From Zingiber officinale (taxonomy: Eukaryota > Streptophyta > Magnoliopsida > Zingiberales > Zingiberaceae), in contig NC_055989.1 of assembly GCF_018446385.1 (NCBI RefSeq), positions 132,025,004 through 132,089,003 of the forward strand: DNA of 64,000 bases, written 5' to 3'. Positions 1 through 10,395 of the stretch are shown here, one piece after another. Position 1 is the first letter of the stretch, and every line of letters begins with the position of its first letter. A model generated the notes under the pieces. The model did not search any database and had not been told where the DNA came from. It was given only the letters and a program-made list of their open reading frames with translations. Both the position numbers and the translations under genes were made by a program.

Positions 1-438
1 AAGATTTCACATTCTTGGGTGACACCTGGCTTGTAGTTGTATGCTCATTTGAAATTATCATGTCCAAGGATAAGATGAGCAAAATAAATTGTATATATAT
101 ATATCTTCAATAAGAGAGGCCAACTGATTTGCTCTTTTTAAAGGACAATAAGAATCCAAAAATAAGAATTTGGAGCAGCATTGTTGGAGTTTCAGCATCC
201 ATACAAGTATTCAAGTCTGGATGCATGTTATATGATAAAATACAAGAGAGACATGTTTCCTACTTCATTTTATAGGTAAGCGCATTCCACCATAAGTCTG
301 GTCTAACCATAGTACTCTGCAGCTGCCACATTACTATGCTGTTCCTTTTCCCCTCAAGGATGATATGTTTTCCAAATTATTCAACCCTTCTTCATACATC
401 GACTGATTCTTGTGCATCCTGTTCCCATAATTCTGCAG
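1..438. other. Upstream non-coding stretch, probably intron of the APEM9-like gene
   Basis: No exon could be recognised before the acceptor at 437-438. The DNA is AT-rich and holds a short TA run near 92-104. The next exon starts in the middle of a codon, so the 5' part of the gene must lie in an unrecognised exon here or beyond the left edge. Confidence 0.4.
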
Positions 439-1883
439 GATAGAAGAAATAATTGTTGAGCTTAGAACATTGTTTGGCTCAGTTGCGGCTATACCTGTTC
501 AAGTGTTTCTGACAGGGTAAAGTTCTTTGTTGCACCATTCATACTTTGCAAAACTTATGTTGGCTTTGTCTTTAATCTGTTGCCTCTCTTGATTGTTGTA
601 AATATCTGATTTGTGCATATTTGAACTTGGCTGAGCTTGTTTTCTCAATACTATAAACCTTTTGATATACGGTAACTTCATTAGACAAGTTCCCTTGTAA
701 ATATATCTATTTTGTATTTTTCATAAAGCAATATAGCAATGATTTGTAGGGCGTGCCTGCAAATTTCTGAAGGATATACATCCAACCTTGGGTCAATCTT
801 TGAGGAATTCCTCAGCAAATGGAAGCTTGTGGATGACAAAATGTACATTTTGACAGATGCAGAACCTCAATGTTCTAATAAAGGAAGCCCAAAGCAGCTT
901 GTAATGAGTCCTGAAAAGTACTTGGCGGTTGCTGAAGTTTATACCATAACAGTTCTTGGGCAAGTCTTTCATAATCTTAACCTTGCAATATCCTGGACAG
1001 AGGAAGCAGAGTTGCTTGAAGAGAGCCGTCAGGTAAGATTTCCATCTCAAGTCATATCGGCTTTCTGCATGTTGATGCATGCAATTCAGTAAATTCTGTA
1101 ATCTAGTTGATCTTAAAAGTTAAAACCCAAATCATATCATAGAAGTCGTTAATTTTATGCAAATTATGGTCCTATTTATAGATAGCAGGCTTTTTAGTTT
1201 TATACGCCCGACCACTAACGTATACTTTCACCACCAGCGAAAGGATCATGCATTAAAGTTTCTTTAGAAAATCCATTAAAGTTTTCATCATTCATCCTTT
1301 GCAGGTCTTGCATAGGAGGTTACACTCTTTGCTAAATGCTCAAAGGCTAGACCATGCGCACTCGTCTTCTGCCAATGGATCCATGCAAATTGGAAATGAA
1401 ACCTACCCTAAAGCAAGAATACAAGAGCTGCAATCCGACGAGAGCAGATCGATAGCGAGTTCTTTAAAAACTTCTCATCCAAGCAAGAAAATCGCGGATC
1501 AAATATTCTGGTGGTTTGATACAGTCCGTATCAAAGTTGGCAACATTCAGCTGGTTCTTCCTCGTGGGAAAAATTGGCTCTTTGGCTTCTTGATCATTCT
1601 AGCCTCCTACATTCTCCGTCGCAGAACTACTATGCTGAAGCGGTAAGGTTACTCATTTCTTCACATCAATTGCTAGTGAATTTTTGTCTAATAGGCTACG
1701 TAATTGGTTCAACAAGTTCGTTAGTGTGCCATCACTGACCCCTCGCCTTGCGAACCACACAGATTGGTCGCTAGACAAGCTTCAGTTGTTAAAGGGGCTC
1801 TGCTTGATGCCTGGCGACTGGCGTTCTCTGTCCAGGTGAACCCGCTGGCTGCTATCCAACAGCTTCCCTCTGCTCCGCAATGA
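439..1883 (+). CDS. APEM9: APEM9-like peroxisomal tail-anchored protein, 3' part (4 exons)
   Basis: Four exons can be spliced in one frame: 439-516, 750-1032, 1305-1642 and 1763-1883, all with GT/AG borders. They give about 272 C-terminal residues. Recognisable pieces are VFLTG..CLQISEG, FEEFLSKW, MSPEKYLAVAEVY, ISWTEEAELLEE and RRLHSLLNAQ, then a hydrophobic segment (NWLFGFLIILASYIL) and a basic tail ending near QVNPLAAIQQ. This layout fits plant APEM9, a peroxisomal membrane protein that tethers the PEX1-PEX6 ATPase complex and so plays the part of PEX26/Pex15. Family assignment is from memory of its layout, not from a search. The last exon is easy to miss: the donor after codon AAG-CG at 1642 leads to an exon at 1763 that completes Arg and runs to TGA at 1881-1883. 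If that intron were retained, translation would stop at 1646. The 5' end is not in view. Confidence 0.68.
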
Positions 1884-3580
1884 AACGCCCAGTGATGTAT
1901 GTATAATAATGCCCAGTGGAATTGAGTTTATACTGCAGTATTATGTAAACAATACTATTCTAATTGTTTACACTTCATATAGCTGTTTCTGTAATTCTCA
2001 AAAATTAATATTTATTTATTTATTTATTTATTATTTTTTTAAATAATAAAAGAACACACTATAAGCATCATGGTCGTCAACCGCTGCTCTGGCTTGGAGA
2101 GAACATTTCCACTGAATTATATTGACGAGGATGTTCATGACCTAGCAAGCCTGAGGAAAGTATGACTGAGTATGAGCTGTGGCAGGAATTAGAGAATGAG
2201 TCATGCATGCCGATCTAGGCAAAGGAAGAAGCTGATCGTGAGAACTCAAAGTCAGAGGGCAAGATTGGGATTTTCTTGATAGCAAGGTCACTCAACGGCG
2301 CTCTCACAGTCGATTTTCTTGGGAAAGAGTGCCATGGTGATGAATCGATATTGTTGCAAATGTATTGGCGTGTACATTTCCAGTACCACTAATAAAATAA
2401 AAATGTAACATATATATATTTTTAAATTTTTAAGAAGAATTATAATATGGTAAAAAATTTCCCTCTTTAATAAATATATAAATACGTAGCTTTATACATT
2501 ACATATACAATCAATTTTGTCGTTTTACACGATTTGAAACCAAAGCAAAGTCGGAATCTCCTTTATTTTTATACCAAAATAAGTTGATAACTCGATAAAT
2601 TTGATTTATTTGATTGGATTCTAATATGATTGCTTTTATGTTTTTTTTTTTTTTTGTAAAACATGTGATTCATGCATCGTTTGAAAAGACGAGACTTCGT
2701 AAAGAATATTTATTTACAGGATGATTCAGCATGACAATTTAAAAAAAAAATAAAGAAAGAGAAAAAATAAAGTAAAATAATTTTGTTTTCATTTTCTTTG
2801 ATGGAATAAAGAGAGGAAAGGAGAGAGTTAGTTTTTTTTTTTTAAATATCTTTTTTTAATTTTACTCTCCTAAAATACTATTCATGCAAAGATTCAATTA
2901 TTTTTTTTTTCAATTTTATTAATAATTACACTCATTAAAAATGAAGTTCTAAAATGCCTATCCATAGCATTGCGTGAAGGACTCTTAATAGTTAATGCCA
3001 CTATTGCCATCCTTTGACATTCTTTGCCTCAATTGAAATGTGCCTCCATGAACTTATATTTGTACTTTTAATATGTGCTATTTAGCTCTAAATTCTACAC
3101 CTTTCTATGATCCACCCACCCTAATTTTAACATCACTTGCAATAATTGTTCGACAAAGGAATACAAATGATGTATAAAATTCAAAAAAATGAGAGGGGCA
3201 TATTGAAATGAAGCCATAACATTTAGAGTTTATTGCTTGAATTCATATATCAATAAGCATGATCGAAGTACTCCACTTTATATGGATAATCCATTTTATT
3301 AAAAATATTTTTTTTAAAACAAACAAGCAAAGCAAATAAAGCATGCGTCTATAAAGAAGTCCATATGAAGCAACAAGACCAATCTCCCACGCCATCAGTA
3401 GAAGTACTCAAACATCTACCGGTTTCACGATTAGATAAGAAGGCAGTTGCGTTTCATGATGGGCCGATGAAAGGAGTCCTTTATGCGCAGCTCGCTTGGT
3501 TTCGCACGAGCACATCGTTGCTCAATGTGAGTGAGACTCAGGGACTAGTGTAGGCGTGCGGGTCCCGCCTGACTCACGCC
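1884..3580. other. AT-rich intergenic stretch between APEM9-like and ERF genes
   Basis: It begins with the presumed 3' UTR of the APEM9-like gene. It holds a TTTA/ATTT run near 2006-2040 and several poly-T or poly-A tracts (2641-2656, 2739-2750, 2830-2845). Apart from the decayed coding-like patch at about 2090-2380, no gene was seen. Confidence 0.5.
2090..2380 (+). pseudogene. Decayed coding-like fragment, family not identified
   Basis: Three overlapping frames read like protein but shift into each other: one with NYIDEDVHDLASL, one with MTEYELWQELENES, and one with KEEADRENSKSEGKIG followed by about 30 more open codons. The composition (charged, helical) and the smooth hand-over between frames suggest an old exon broken by small indels. 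I do not recognise the family. It could also be chance open frame in otherwise AT-rich DNA. Confidence 0.25.
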
Positions 3581-3587
3581 TGTCCGG

Positions 3588-3594
3588 TATAAAA
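3588..3594 (+). promoter_or_regulatory. TATA box of the ERF gene
   Basis: TATAAAA lies about 45 bp before the ERF start codon at 3639, in a GC-rich promoter. A start of transcription near 3620 would fit. The position agrees with an intronless ERF gene. Confidence 0.5.
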
Positions 3595-3638
3595 GGGGTC
3601 GCAGTGCTGTGTGAGATGAGCGATTTATTTTTTTGTTG

Positions 3639-4096
3639 ATGGAGCGGCGGCGGTACAGGGGGGGGGGGTGCGGCGGCGGAAGTGGGGGCGGTGGGTGTCA
3701 GAGATCCGCCGGCCCAACAGCCGCACGCGCATCTGGCTGGGGTCCTACGACACCCCCGAGAAGGCGGCACGGGCGTTCGACGCCGCCTCCGCCTGCCTCC
3801 GCGACCGCCGCGCGCGCCTCAACTTCCTCCGACGATGCACCAGCTCCGCCGGCCTCCGGGCCCGGCCTCTCACCGTCCTCCAGATCCAGGCCGCCGCAGC
3901 CCGCCACGCCGCCTCCGCGTCGCCCTCAGATGGGCCTCGGTCCGAGAGCCAAGTGGACGATATAGACGATCATTTCCCCGGATTCTGCGTGGACAGCTCG
4001 CGATCCACGTCACCGCCGCTGTCGGGCGGAGCCCACTTAACCAGCCACGCGGAGGATATAGATTGGTCCACATTCGAGCCGCTCCCCGCGCGCGAT
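3639..4096 (+). pseudogene. AP2/ERF transcription factor, 5' part, frameshifted and interrupted by a MULE
   Basis: The start ATG at 3639 opens MERRRYRG, the YRG element of an AP2 domain. A run of 11 G (3658-3668) then breaks the frame. The following frame continues the domain with [31 protein letters not shown] and [13 protein letters not shown]2/ERF proteins bind GCC or DRE boxes in the nucleus. After the domain comes an acidic motif, [12 protein letters not shown], typical of the C-terminal region of several ERF groups. The frame runs into the MULE terminal repeat at 4097 and stops at 4198. The last 9 bp before the element (4088-4096) are the target duplication. The G-run looks like a real homopolymer expansion, but a sequencing error there cannot be ruled out. 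Confidence 0.8.
4088..4096. repeat. Target site duplication of the MULE, left copy (GCGCGCGAT)
   Basis: The 9 bp GCGCGCGAT sits directly before the left terminal repeat and is repeated exactly at 10387-10395 directly after the right one. Nine bp is the usual duplication made by Mutator-like elements. Confidence 0.88.
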
Positions 4097-4539
4097 GAGT
4101 CCAGATCCTCTGCGCCCGCCTCCCGTTCGCCCTCTGCGCCCGTCGCTACGCGACAAAAAACTCACGCGCTAAGCATGTGCGTTTCTCCGCTCCAATAATA
4201 AAACCCAGCTCCAACGCACACATATCGCTTCCTGCTGATCGGTCTGTTGACCGATCAGCAATCAGCAGACCGATCAACAGGAATGCTGATCGGTCATGCT
4301 GACCGATCAGCATTCCAGCAGGAAGATACTAATGTTTGCTTTATTAACTTTTTTTTAAATTTTTTTTCTTTTTTTTTTAAAAAATAAAATAATAAATAAA
4401 AACGTTTCTAATACATATAATAATTATACAAGTCCAATATACTTCGATCCATATTAATCCTAATAAAAAATAGTAAATACTAATGTTATATTTTTGTAAT
4501 ATTAGGATAATTAGTAGGCATTAACGATCAGTCTGCTGA
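4097..4539 (+). repeat. MULE left terminal inverted repeat
   Basis: It matches the reverse complement of 9953-10386 with only small indels and scattered changes. The outer 140 bp are GC-rich and the inner half is AT-rich. Five copies of GATCGGTC or GACCGATC at about 4237-4312 form short palindromes. The copies may be transposase binding sites; that is inference. Confidence 0.85.
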
Positions 4540-4559
4540 AAAAGCCCGCCGAAAAAGCC

Positions 4560-4724
4560 CGCTTCTCCTCTCCGCTTCTTCTCCAGCCGACGACGGAGCT
4601 CTCTTCGCTTCTCCAGCCGAAGACGGAGCTCCCTACGACCGCAGAACCTCGCGAACCCTAGCTCTCAGACGATTCCCTCTACTCCCTCTGCGCCCGCTGC
4701 CCCGTGTGCCCTCTTCGCCCGGAG
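4560..4724 (+). promoter_or_regulatory. Probable non-coding first exon (5' UTR) of the MULE gene
   Basis: A pyrimidine-rich, GC-rich stretch ends with donor GGAG|GTAACA at 4724/4725. It holds two near-identical direct copies of a unit like CTTCTCCAGCCGACGACGGAG. The downstream ATG at 5291 would then follow a 5' UTR intron. No exact acceptor was fixed. Confidence 0.4.
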
Positions 4725-5290
4725 GTAACAAAGATTGCATCATAACGAATTATGAATTTTAGTTGGCCTTGATATTTGGGTGGCTACATTGATGTTTCAA
4801 TAACTTCCTTATCATTTCTAATTTTGTAAATGTCACAGAAAAATCCTGTGCTCAACCATGTTACTAAAATCCTAGATATTGGTTTTGTATCTAAGGACAT
4901 GCTTGATCCTTATGTTGGAGTTGGAAACCTCATTATTTCTCTATTTATCTTACTTGCTCATGCAAACTGGAACCTAAAATTTTAAGTTGAACTAATGGTA
5001 AATTACTGCTTCAAATCTTAAATTTTTTTGCTAATTGGCCGCAGCCTCGCGCTCTGTGAATGAAACCTATTGTGATTACTGAAAGCACAGCACTTTACAG
5101 TATATGGTCCATTGTTCTGGATCAGCTTGAAGTGCTTGCACATTTTCAGGATTTTTCTGTGACATTTTTTCACATGTTAAGTTTCCTAGAAAGTTGTTCA
5201 TTGCTATTTGTTAATAATAAAACTGATATTACTTAATACTGATTGTAGAACAGATCAGAAGTATCCTCTGAAAGGTGTTCTTGTTAAGTC

Positions 5291-8028
5291 ATGGAGGGCG
5301 AATCTACGAGTTGTCGTAGGTTGAATTTTGATGAGTCAATTGAAGAGTATTCTGAAGCAAACCAAGGCTGTGGTGATTATGAAGTTAATATAGAAGAAAG
5401 GGCTGATGAAGGTAATAAGATTCATAGTGCGTTATATTGAACTTTATATACTTCATTTTTTACATAATTTGATTATCTATGTGCATTGTTAATTGATTTG
5501 TTTGCATTAATTGATTAATTTTAAAGGCAATGAAGATGATACAGAGATTTTCCCCCCATTAAGCACAGATGAATTGGTGCCAAAAATTGGTATGAAATTT
5601 CAAACAGAAGAGGAAGCGTATGACTTTTATTTGAAATATGCTAAACAAGTTGGATTTGGCATACGAAGGACAAGAACCCATAATGATAATTCGGGCAGAT
5701 TAATTGACAGGACGTTTTGTTGTAGTGCACAAGGAAAAAGGGGAAAGGACAAACAAGATATTTATGTGAAGCAAAGTCGTGCTGAGACAAGGTTTGGTTG
5801 TGATGCTAAACTGAGGATTAGTTGTCGAAATAATGACAAGTTTTATGTGGTGAACTTCATTAAAGAGCATAATCATTATCTTTCAAGCCCAAACAAAACA
5901 CATCTCTACAGATGTCATAGGAACATATCTTCTTCTGCAGCGATACAAATTGAGATGGCAAGTGAGGTGGGAATCCCCCCAAAAGCATTTCATGATCTTA
6001 TGATGAGACAAGCAGGTGGGAGGGAGAATTTAGGGTTTATTCCTGAAGACTATAAGAACTACTTGCGATCTAAAAGAACAAGAAATATGAGAGTGGGGGA
6101 TACAGGAGGTGTTCTAGAATATTTGTAGAAAATGCAATGTGATGATCCAAATTTTTTTAATGCTATTCAAGTTGATGAAGATGATTTGATCACAAACATT
6201 TTTTGGTCTGATGCTAAGATGAGAGATGATTATGGCAATTTTGGAGATGTTGTTTGTTTTGACACAACCTATAGGAAGAACAATGAAGGTCGTCCAATTG
6301 CATTGTTCGTGGGTGTTAATCATCATAAGCAATCCATAATTTTTGGTGCAGCTTTATTATATGATGAAACTACTTTGTCATTTGAATGGTTGTTTGATAC
6401 CTTCACTAAAGCTATGTCTGAGAAAAAACCAACAACTATTCTTACAGATCAAGATGCTGCAATGGCAAAGGCTTTAGCTTCCAGATGGCCTGAAACACAT
6501 CATCGTTTATGCATTTGGCACATTTATCAAAATGCCGCAATACATTTGAGTGGAGTTTTTTCTCAATTCAAAGAGTTTGCTAAAGATTTTACCTCTTGTA
6601 TATATGATTTTGATGAAGAGGAAGACTTTCTTTCTACTTGGAACTTGATGTTGACTAAGTATGCATTTGAAGATAATGATTGGTTGAGACGTTTGTTTAG
6701 CATAAAGGAAAAATGGGCTTTAGTATATGGAAGACAAATATTTTGTGCGGATATGACTACAACCCAAAGAAGTGAGAGCATGAATAGCATTTTGAAAAGG
6801 TATGTCACTTATCAGCATAAGTTTTTAGAGTTTTTCAATCACTTCGAAAGATTGCTTCAGGATCGTCGATATGAAGAGTTAAAAGCAGATTTTAGATCCA
6901 ATTCAAGTGTTCCATGTTTATTGTATCCGGTTGAAATATTAAAACATGCTAGTTATACTTATACTCCTGAGGCATTCAAGTGTTTTGAAAAAGAATGGTA
7001 TAAATCTCATGATTCTATTGTAGAAATTTGTGAGATTGTTGGATCACATGCAACATACAAAGTTACTTCGCACAAAAAGAAGCACCATCATATAGTTACA
7101 CTCTATTCATCTTCTGAAAAAATTCAGTGCAGTTGTAGCTGTAGAAAATATGAATTTGCTGGGATTTTATGTTCTCATATTTTGAGAATATTTTCTATGA
7201 AAAATATTATGAAGATCCCAAATGAGTATATTTTGAAAAGATGGACAAGAAATGCAAAAGGTGGATACTTTGAAGGTAATGATACAATTGTGAACAAAGA
7301 TAGTTTGGATCCAAAAATTCTTCACAATATGCGATATAGAGATTTGTGTGGGTTATCTGTTCAATTGGTTACCAAAGCAGCAGAAAGGGATGACACCCAC
7401 ATGGTTGTTAAAAATGCTATGTTGAGCTTATGTAAGATGGTTGATGAAAAATTACAAGTTAATGAATCAATTGTGCATCAATCAAATCTTAGCCAAGAAG
7501 CTAGTCAGTTGGTTCAATCTCTAGATGACACAACAAGAAATTTGAATGAAACAGAGTATCAAATTGGCGAAGGAAACGATCTTACAGTCAAAGGAATTAA
7601 AGCTAAGAAGAAAACAGTTTCAGGCAAGAGGTTGAAAAGAGGCATAGAACAAATTTCTAGAAAAAAGAAAGGGGCAAGCAAAACTAACCAAACTCCAACA
7701 ATTGTTCAGGTTTCATTCTTACTAATATTAGATTTTTTTTGTTTGATGTTACATTTAAAAAGCATATAGAATTAAATAATTTTATTTTTTTAATAGGGTA
7801 TAGAAGATCCCAATATAGAAGATCAATTTCCACCACTTTTGCCAACACAACTATCTCAGGTTTACTTATTTTTTAACATTCCAAAATTAAATATTTATTA
7901 ATAAATTCAGGCAACTATCTCAGGCTAACTTTGTTAGTGATTATTATCAGGTGACTTCCTCAACTTCAAAATTTCAGACTGCTATCTCAGCTTTGGACAA
8001 CAGATTAAACGAAGAACAAGTAAGATGA
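5291..8028 (+). pseudogene. FAR1/FHY3-type MULE transposase with one in-frame amber codon
   Basis: Exons 5291-5411, 5527-7709, 7797-7859 and 7924-8019 join in one frame. The start is MEGESTSCRRLN. A FAR1 DNA-binding zinc finger follows (residues about 55-150, FYLKYAKQVGFGIRR, TFCCSAQG, CDAKL, EHNHYL). The MULE transposase core comes next, with acidic residues at VVCFDTTY (about 281), TILTDQD (about 344) and QRSESMN as the likely DDE set. A SWIM zinc finger, CSCSCRKYEFAGILCSH (about 574-590), is near the end. One codon breaks it: TAG at 6126-6128, between GVLEYL and KMQCDDPNFF, where relatives usually have Gln (CAG). The frame on both sides is open and clean, so the mutation looks recent. If the intron after 8019 is retained, the protein ends at TGA 8026-8028; if spliced, it runs in frame into the captured exons downstream. 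Confidence 0.85.
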
Positions 8029-8188
8029 ATACCACTTGCTATCATATTTTATTATGATAGTTTGACATTTACATTATGTGTTTATTACAATACATCATGA
8101 GTATTATTGTCTTGCCTAATCTGCTTATTATTGCTTTGCCTACTCTCTACTTCTCACATAGTTATATTCCCCCCCTCCCCTTTTGCAG

Positions 8189-8429
8189 CGAAGATATCCA
8201 CCTACTGGATACCACTCGCTGGATACCACCTGTTGGATACCGCCTGCCAGATTTTTTCCTCCAGGACATCCACCTACTGGATATCCACCGTCAGGATATC
8301 CCGCATCTGGATATCCACCTTTCGGATATCCTCCAGTTGGTTATCCACCTTCGGGATATCCCCCAGTTGGTTATCCACCTTCTGGATATCCACTCTTTGA
8401 GTATCCTGGTACATCAGCTCCACACCACG
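8189..8429 (+). CDS. GYPP-repeat (XYPPX-type) exon captured inside the MULE
   Basis: A strong acceptor (pyrimidine tract and TTTTGCAG) precedes 80 codons rich in Gly-Tyr-Pro-Pro. The repeats read GYPPSGYPASGYPPFGYPPV and similar, ending PGTSAPHH. The last G before donor GGTGAG leaves phase 1. Such repeats occur in plant XYPPX proteins, for example the glycine-rich protein A3 type, and in CYSTM-like proteins. The first third (about 8207-8250) has slipped out of the repeat frame by small deletions and come back, giving HSLDTTCW in place of GYPP units. The upstream transposase exon ends in phase 0 after Gln, and this exon begins in phase 0 with Arg-Arg-Tyr, so splicing would fuse it in frame to the transposase. 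It is best read as a captured host exon. Confidence 0.6.
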
Positions 8430-8980
8430 GTGAGTCTCATTTTTTATTACCAATATTCACATATCAAGTTTATAGGTGACATGATGTTTACATGTGGGCA
8501 TATTCTGAATACAAGCGGACAGCACGGGCATCGAAAGGAAAAACATGGTACCTCTTGAACAAATAGGAAAAACATGGTACCTCTTCTTTTGTAGGTACCT
8601 CTCGATCTTTTGTTACAGTGTAAGATTGCTTATGTAGCAGGAATTTGGTACACCTCAAATTAACTGCCTTAGTTAGAAATGCTACATGTATTATGTAGGT
8701 ATATGCTAAACTGCACAGATTGTTTCCTTCCATATATAAACAAATTTCTCAATTCAATTGGATTTTTTTTGTTGAAAATATTAGTTCTTATTATACAATT
8801 CCTTTTGGTGATGTTTAGTAATGGCTAGTTCCTTGATTCAAGTCATACAGTTTTGTGTTTTGAGTTTCATTAATATTATTGACGATCCTTTACAATGAAC
8901 ACAAATTACTTGTCATTCGTGTTAAAAATCTATTTGATGTAAGTATATTGTCTGTTCAATATTATTTCTATCTTGTGTAG

Positions 8981-9285
8981 GAAAGTTCAGCTTGGGTTAC
9001 TTCACATTTTGGGCAATCATTGCCGTCGCCTGGGGTTCTATTGCCTCCGCCTTAATCATAGTCTTGCCAATACTGGAAAGCTGGAGGACAATTACATGTG
9101 TCTTGAGTGGCATGTTCACCAACGATGCTTTGATTGAAAAGGTAGATGAAATGAATATCCGGATGCGTGCCATCATGTTGGCAATGCCAGAAATCGAGAG
9201 ACACTACTTGCTGGAAAAGGGCACGGCCAAGAAACTTGATTCCTTTGAAGAGGCAACCCCCGGTGTCACAGGTGGTGGTTGCTGA
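8981..9285 (+). CDS. DUR3 urea/H+ symporter last exon, captured inside the MULE
   Basis: The exon starts after acceptor TTGTGTAG (8980) and encodes 100 residues to TGA at 9283-9285. It has the C-terminal features of plant DUR3: YFTFW, a membrane helix (AIIAVAWGSIASALIIVLPI), ESW, GMFTND, KVDEMN.R.RAI.LAMPE and YLLEK.TAKK. Full DUR3 is a roughly 700-residue plasma-membrane symporter of the SSS family, so only the last membrane segment and tail are present. The exon needs one base from upstream to fill its first codon, and the GYPP exon supplies exactly that (G + GA = Gly). It lies between the MULE repeats and has no other DUR3 exon upstream, which fits transposon capture. Alone it cannot transport urea. 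Confidence 0.75.
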
Positions 9286-9734
9286 ACTGTGACTGCTTGC
9301 TATGAGGAACTTCGCGACTTTGTATCATCTATTATGTGCTGTGTAAACTACTTACTAAAGGTGCATAATTTGTTGTACGCTATGCTCTTGCTTTTCTCCT
9401 TCAGCTTTGTTCAGTTTCCAAGATTTAATGGCAAAAATATTACTGTGTTTGACATAAGATTTATTTTGAAAATGATGTAACACTTTCAGTGATTCGAATT
9501 GACCTCTATCTTCGATCAATTCTACCACAGCCCATGTTTCCTAAATTTTGTGGAATGATGCGCATGAATCTTATATTGAGCACAAGAAAACTGTTAACTT
9601 GAACTATTATGTTTTGTTAAAACTATCCACAAAACATTATGACATCTGTTCAACAGGCTCACACTTTAGTTCCTCATCACGTCACCCATCATATTGAAAG
9701 TTTAGTTCAGAAACATATTGTGAACTCAAAGCCA
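9286..9734. other. Non-coding stretch inside the MULE after the DUR3 exon
   Basis: Probably the original 3' UTR of the captured DUR3 exon followed by host flanking DNA. No further exon was seen. Confidence 0.4.
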
Positions 9735-9960
9735 GGTGGTTATCTGATCGGTCACCAGACCGATCAGTAACCGATCAGTAACCACCGAGAATTACTGATC
9801 GGTCTACAGACCGATCAGTAACCGATCAATAACCACCGAGAAGTTACTGATCGGTCTGTGGACCGATCCACAGCAGGCAACGGAGGCAACGGAAGGATAG
9901 GGGGATCGGTCTGTGGACCGATCCACAGAAGGCTGATCGGTCCACAGACCGATCAGCAGA
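9735..9960 (+). repeat. Subterminal cluster of GATCGGTC palindromes
   Basis: Five inverted pairs of GATCGGTC and GACCGATC, with 4-8 bp between the halves, are packed into about 225 bp next to the right terminal repeat. Between them lie direct repeats like CAGTAACCACCGAGAA. The same octamers also occur in both terminal repeats. Dense octamer pairs next to a transposon end suggest protein binding sites, but a plain minisatellite expansion is possible. Confidence 0.7.
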
Positions 9961-10386
9961 CTGATCGTTAATGTCTACTAATTATCCTAATATTACAAAA
10001 ATATAACATTCCTAATATTACAAAAATATAACATTAGTATTTACTATTTTTTATTAGGATTAATATGGATCGAAGTATATTGGACTGGTATAATTATTAT
10101 ATGTATTAGAAACGTTTTTATTTATTATTTTATTTTTTTTTAAAAAAAAAAAGAAAAAAAATTAAAAAAAAGTTAATAAAGCAACATTAGTATCTTCCTG
10201 CTGGAATGCTGATCGGTCAGCAAGACTGATCAGCATTCAGCATTCTTGCTGATCGGTCAACAGACCGATCAGCAGGAAACGATATGTGTGCGTTGGAGTT
10301 AGGTTTTATTACTGGAGCGGAGAAACACACGTGCTTAGCGCGTGGGTTTTTTGTCGCGTAGCGACGGGCGCAGAGGATCTGGACTC
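9953..10386 (-). repeat. MULE right terminal inverted repeat
   Basis: It is the inverted partner of 4097-4539. A 28-bp unit (around 9992-10045, ATTACAAAAATATAACATT) is duplicated in tandem here but single on the left. Confidence 0.85.
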
Positions 10387-10395
10387 GCGCGCGAT
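10387..10395. repeat. Target site duplication of the MULE, right copy (GCGCGCGAT)
   Basis: Exact copy of 4088-4096, directly after the right terminal repeat. Confidence 0.88.

Larger units (their letters stand above)
4097..10386 (+). mobile_element. Mutator-like element (MULE) with long terminal inverted repeats, transposase and captured host exons
   Basis: The 6290-bp element is bounded by inverted repeats: left 4097-4539 (443 bp), right 9953-10386 (434 bp). Both begin GAGTCCAGATCCTCTGCGCC when read inward. It is flanked by an exact 9-bp duplication and encodes a FAR1/MURA-type transposase on the + strand, so class and direction are consistent. The two repeats differ by small indels: a 27-bp segment present only on the left, and a 28-bp tandem duplication only on the right. 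Inside, left to right, are a 5' UTR exon, the transposase exons, a GYPP-repeat exon, a DUR3 last exon, and a cluster of GATCGGTC palindromes. It sits in the coding region of an ERF gene. Terminal repeats, duplication and transposase were all read directly; whether it is still mobile is unknown. Confidence 0.88.

Noticed and set aside
3682..4098. GC-rich open frames overlapping the ERF 5' part on both strands
   Set aside because: They are shadows of the AP2/ERF coding sequence in other frames and have no domain.
5291..8028. Domesticated FHY3/FAR1 host gene rather than a transposase
   Set aside because: It sits between long terminal inverted repeats with a 9-bp duplication and has a stop codon, so it is an element gene.
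8076..8558. Open frame of 160 codons over the GYPP exon
   Set aside because: It runs through a splice acceptor and an intron. The overlapping frame with GYPP repeats and matching splice phases explains the DNA better.
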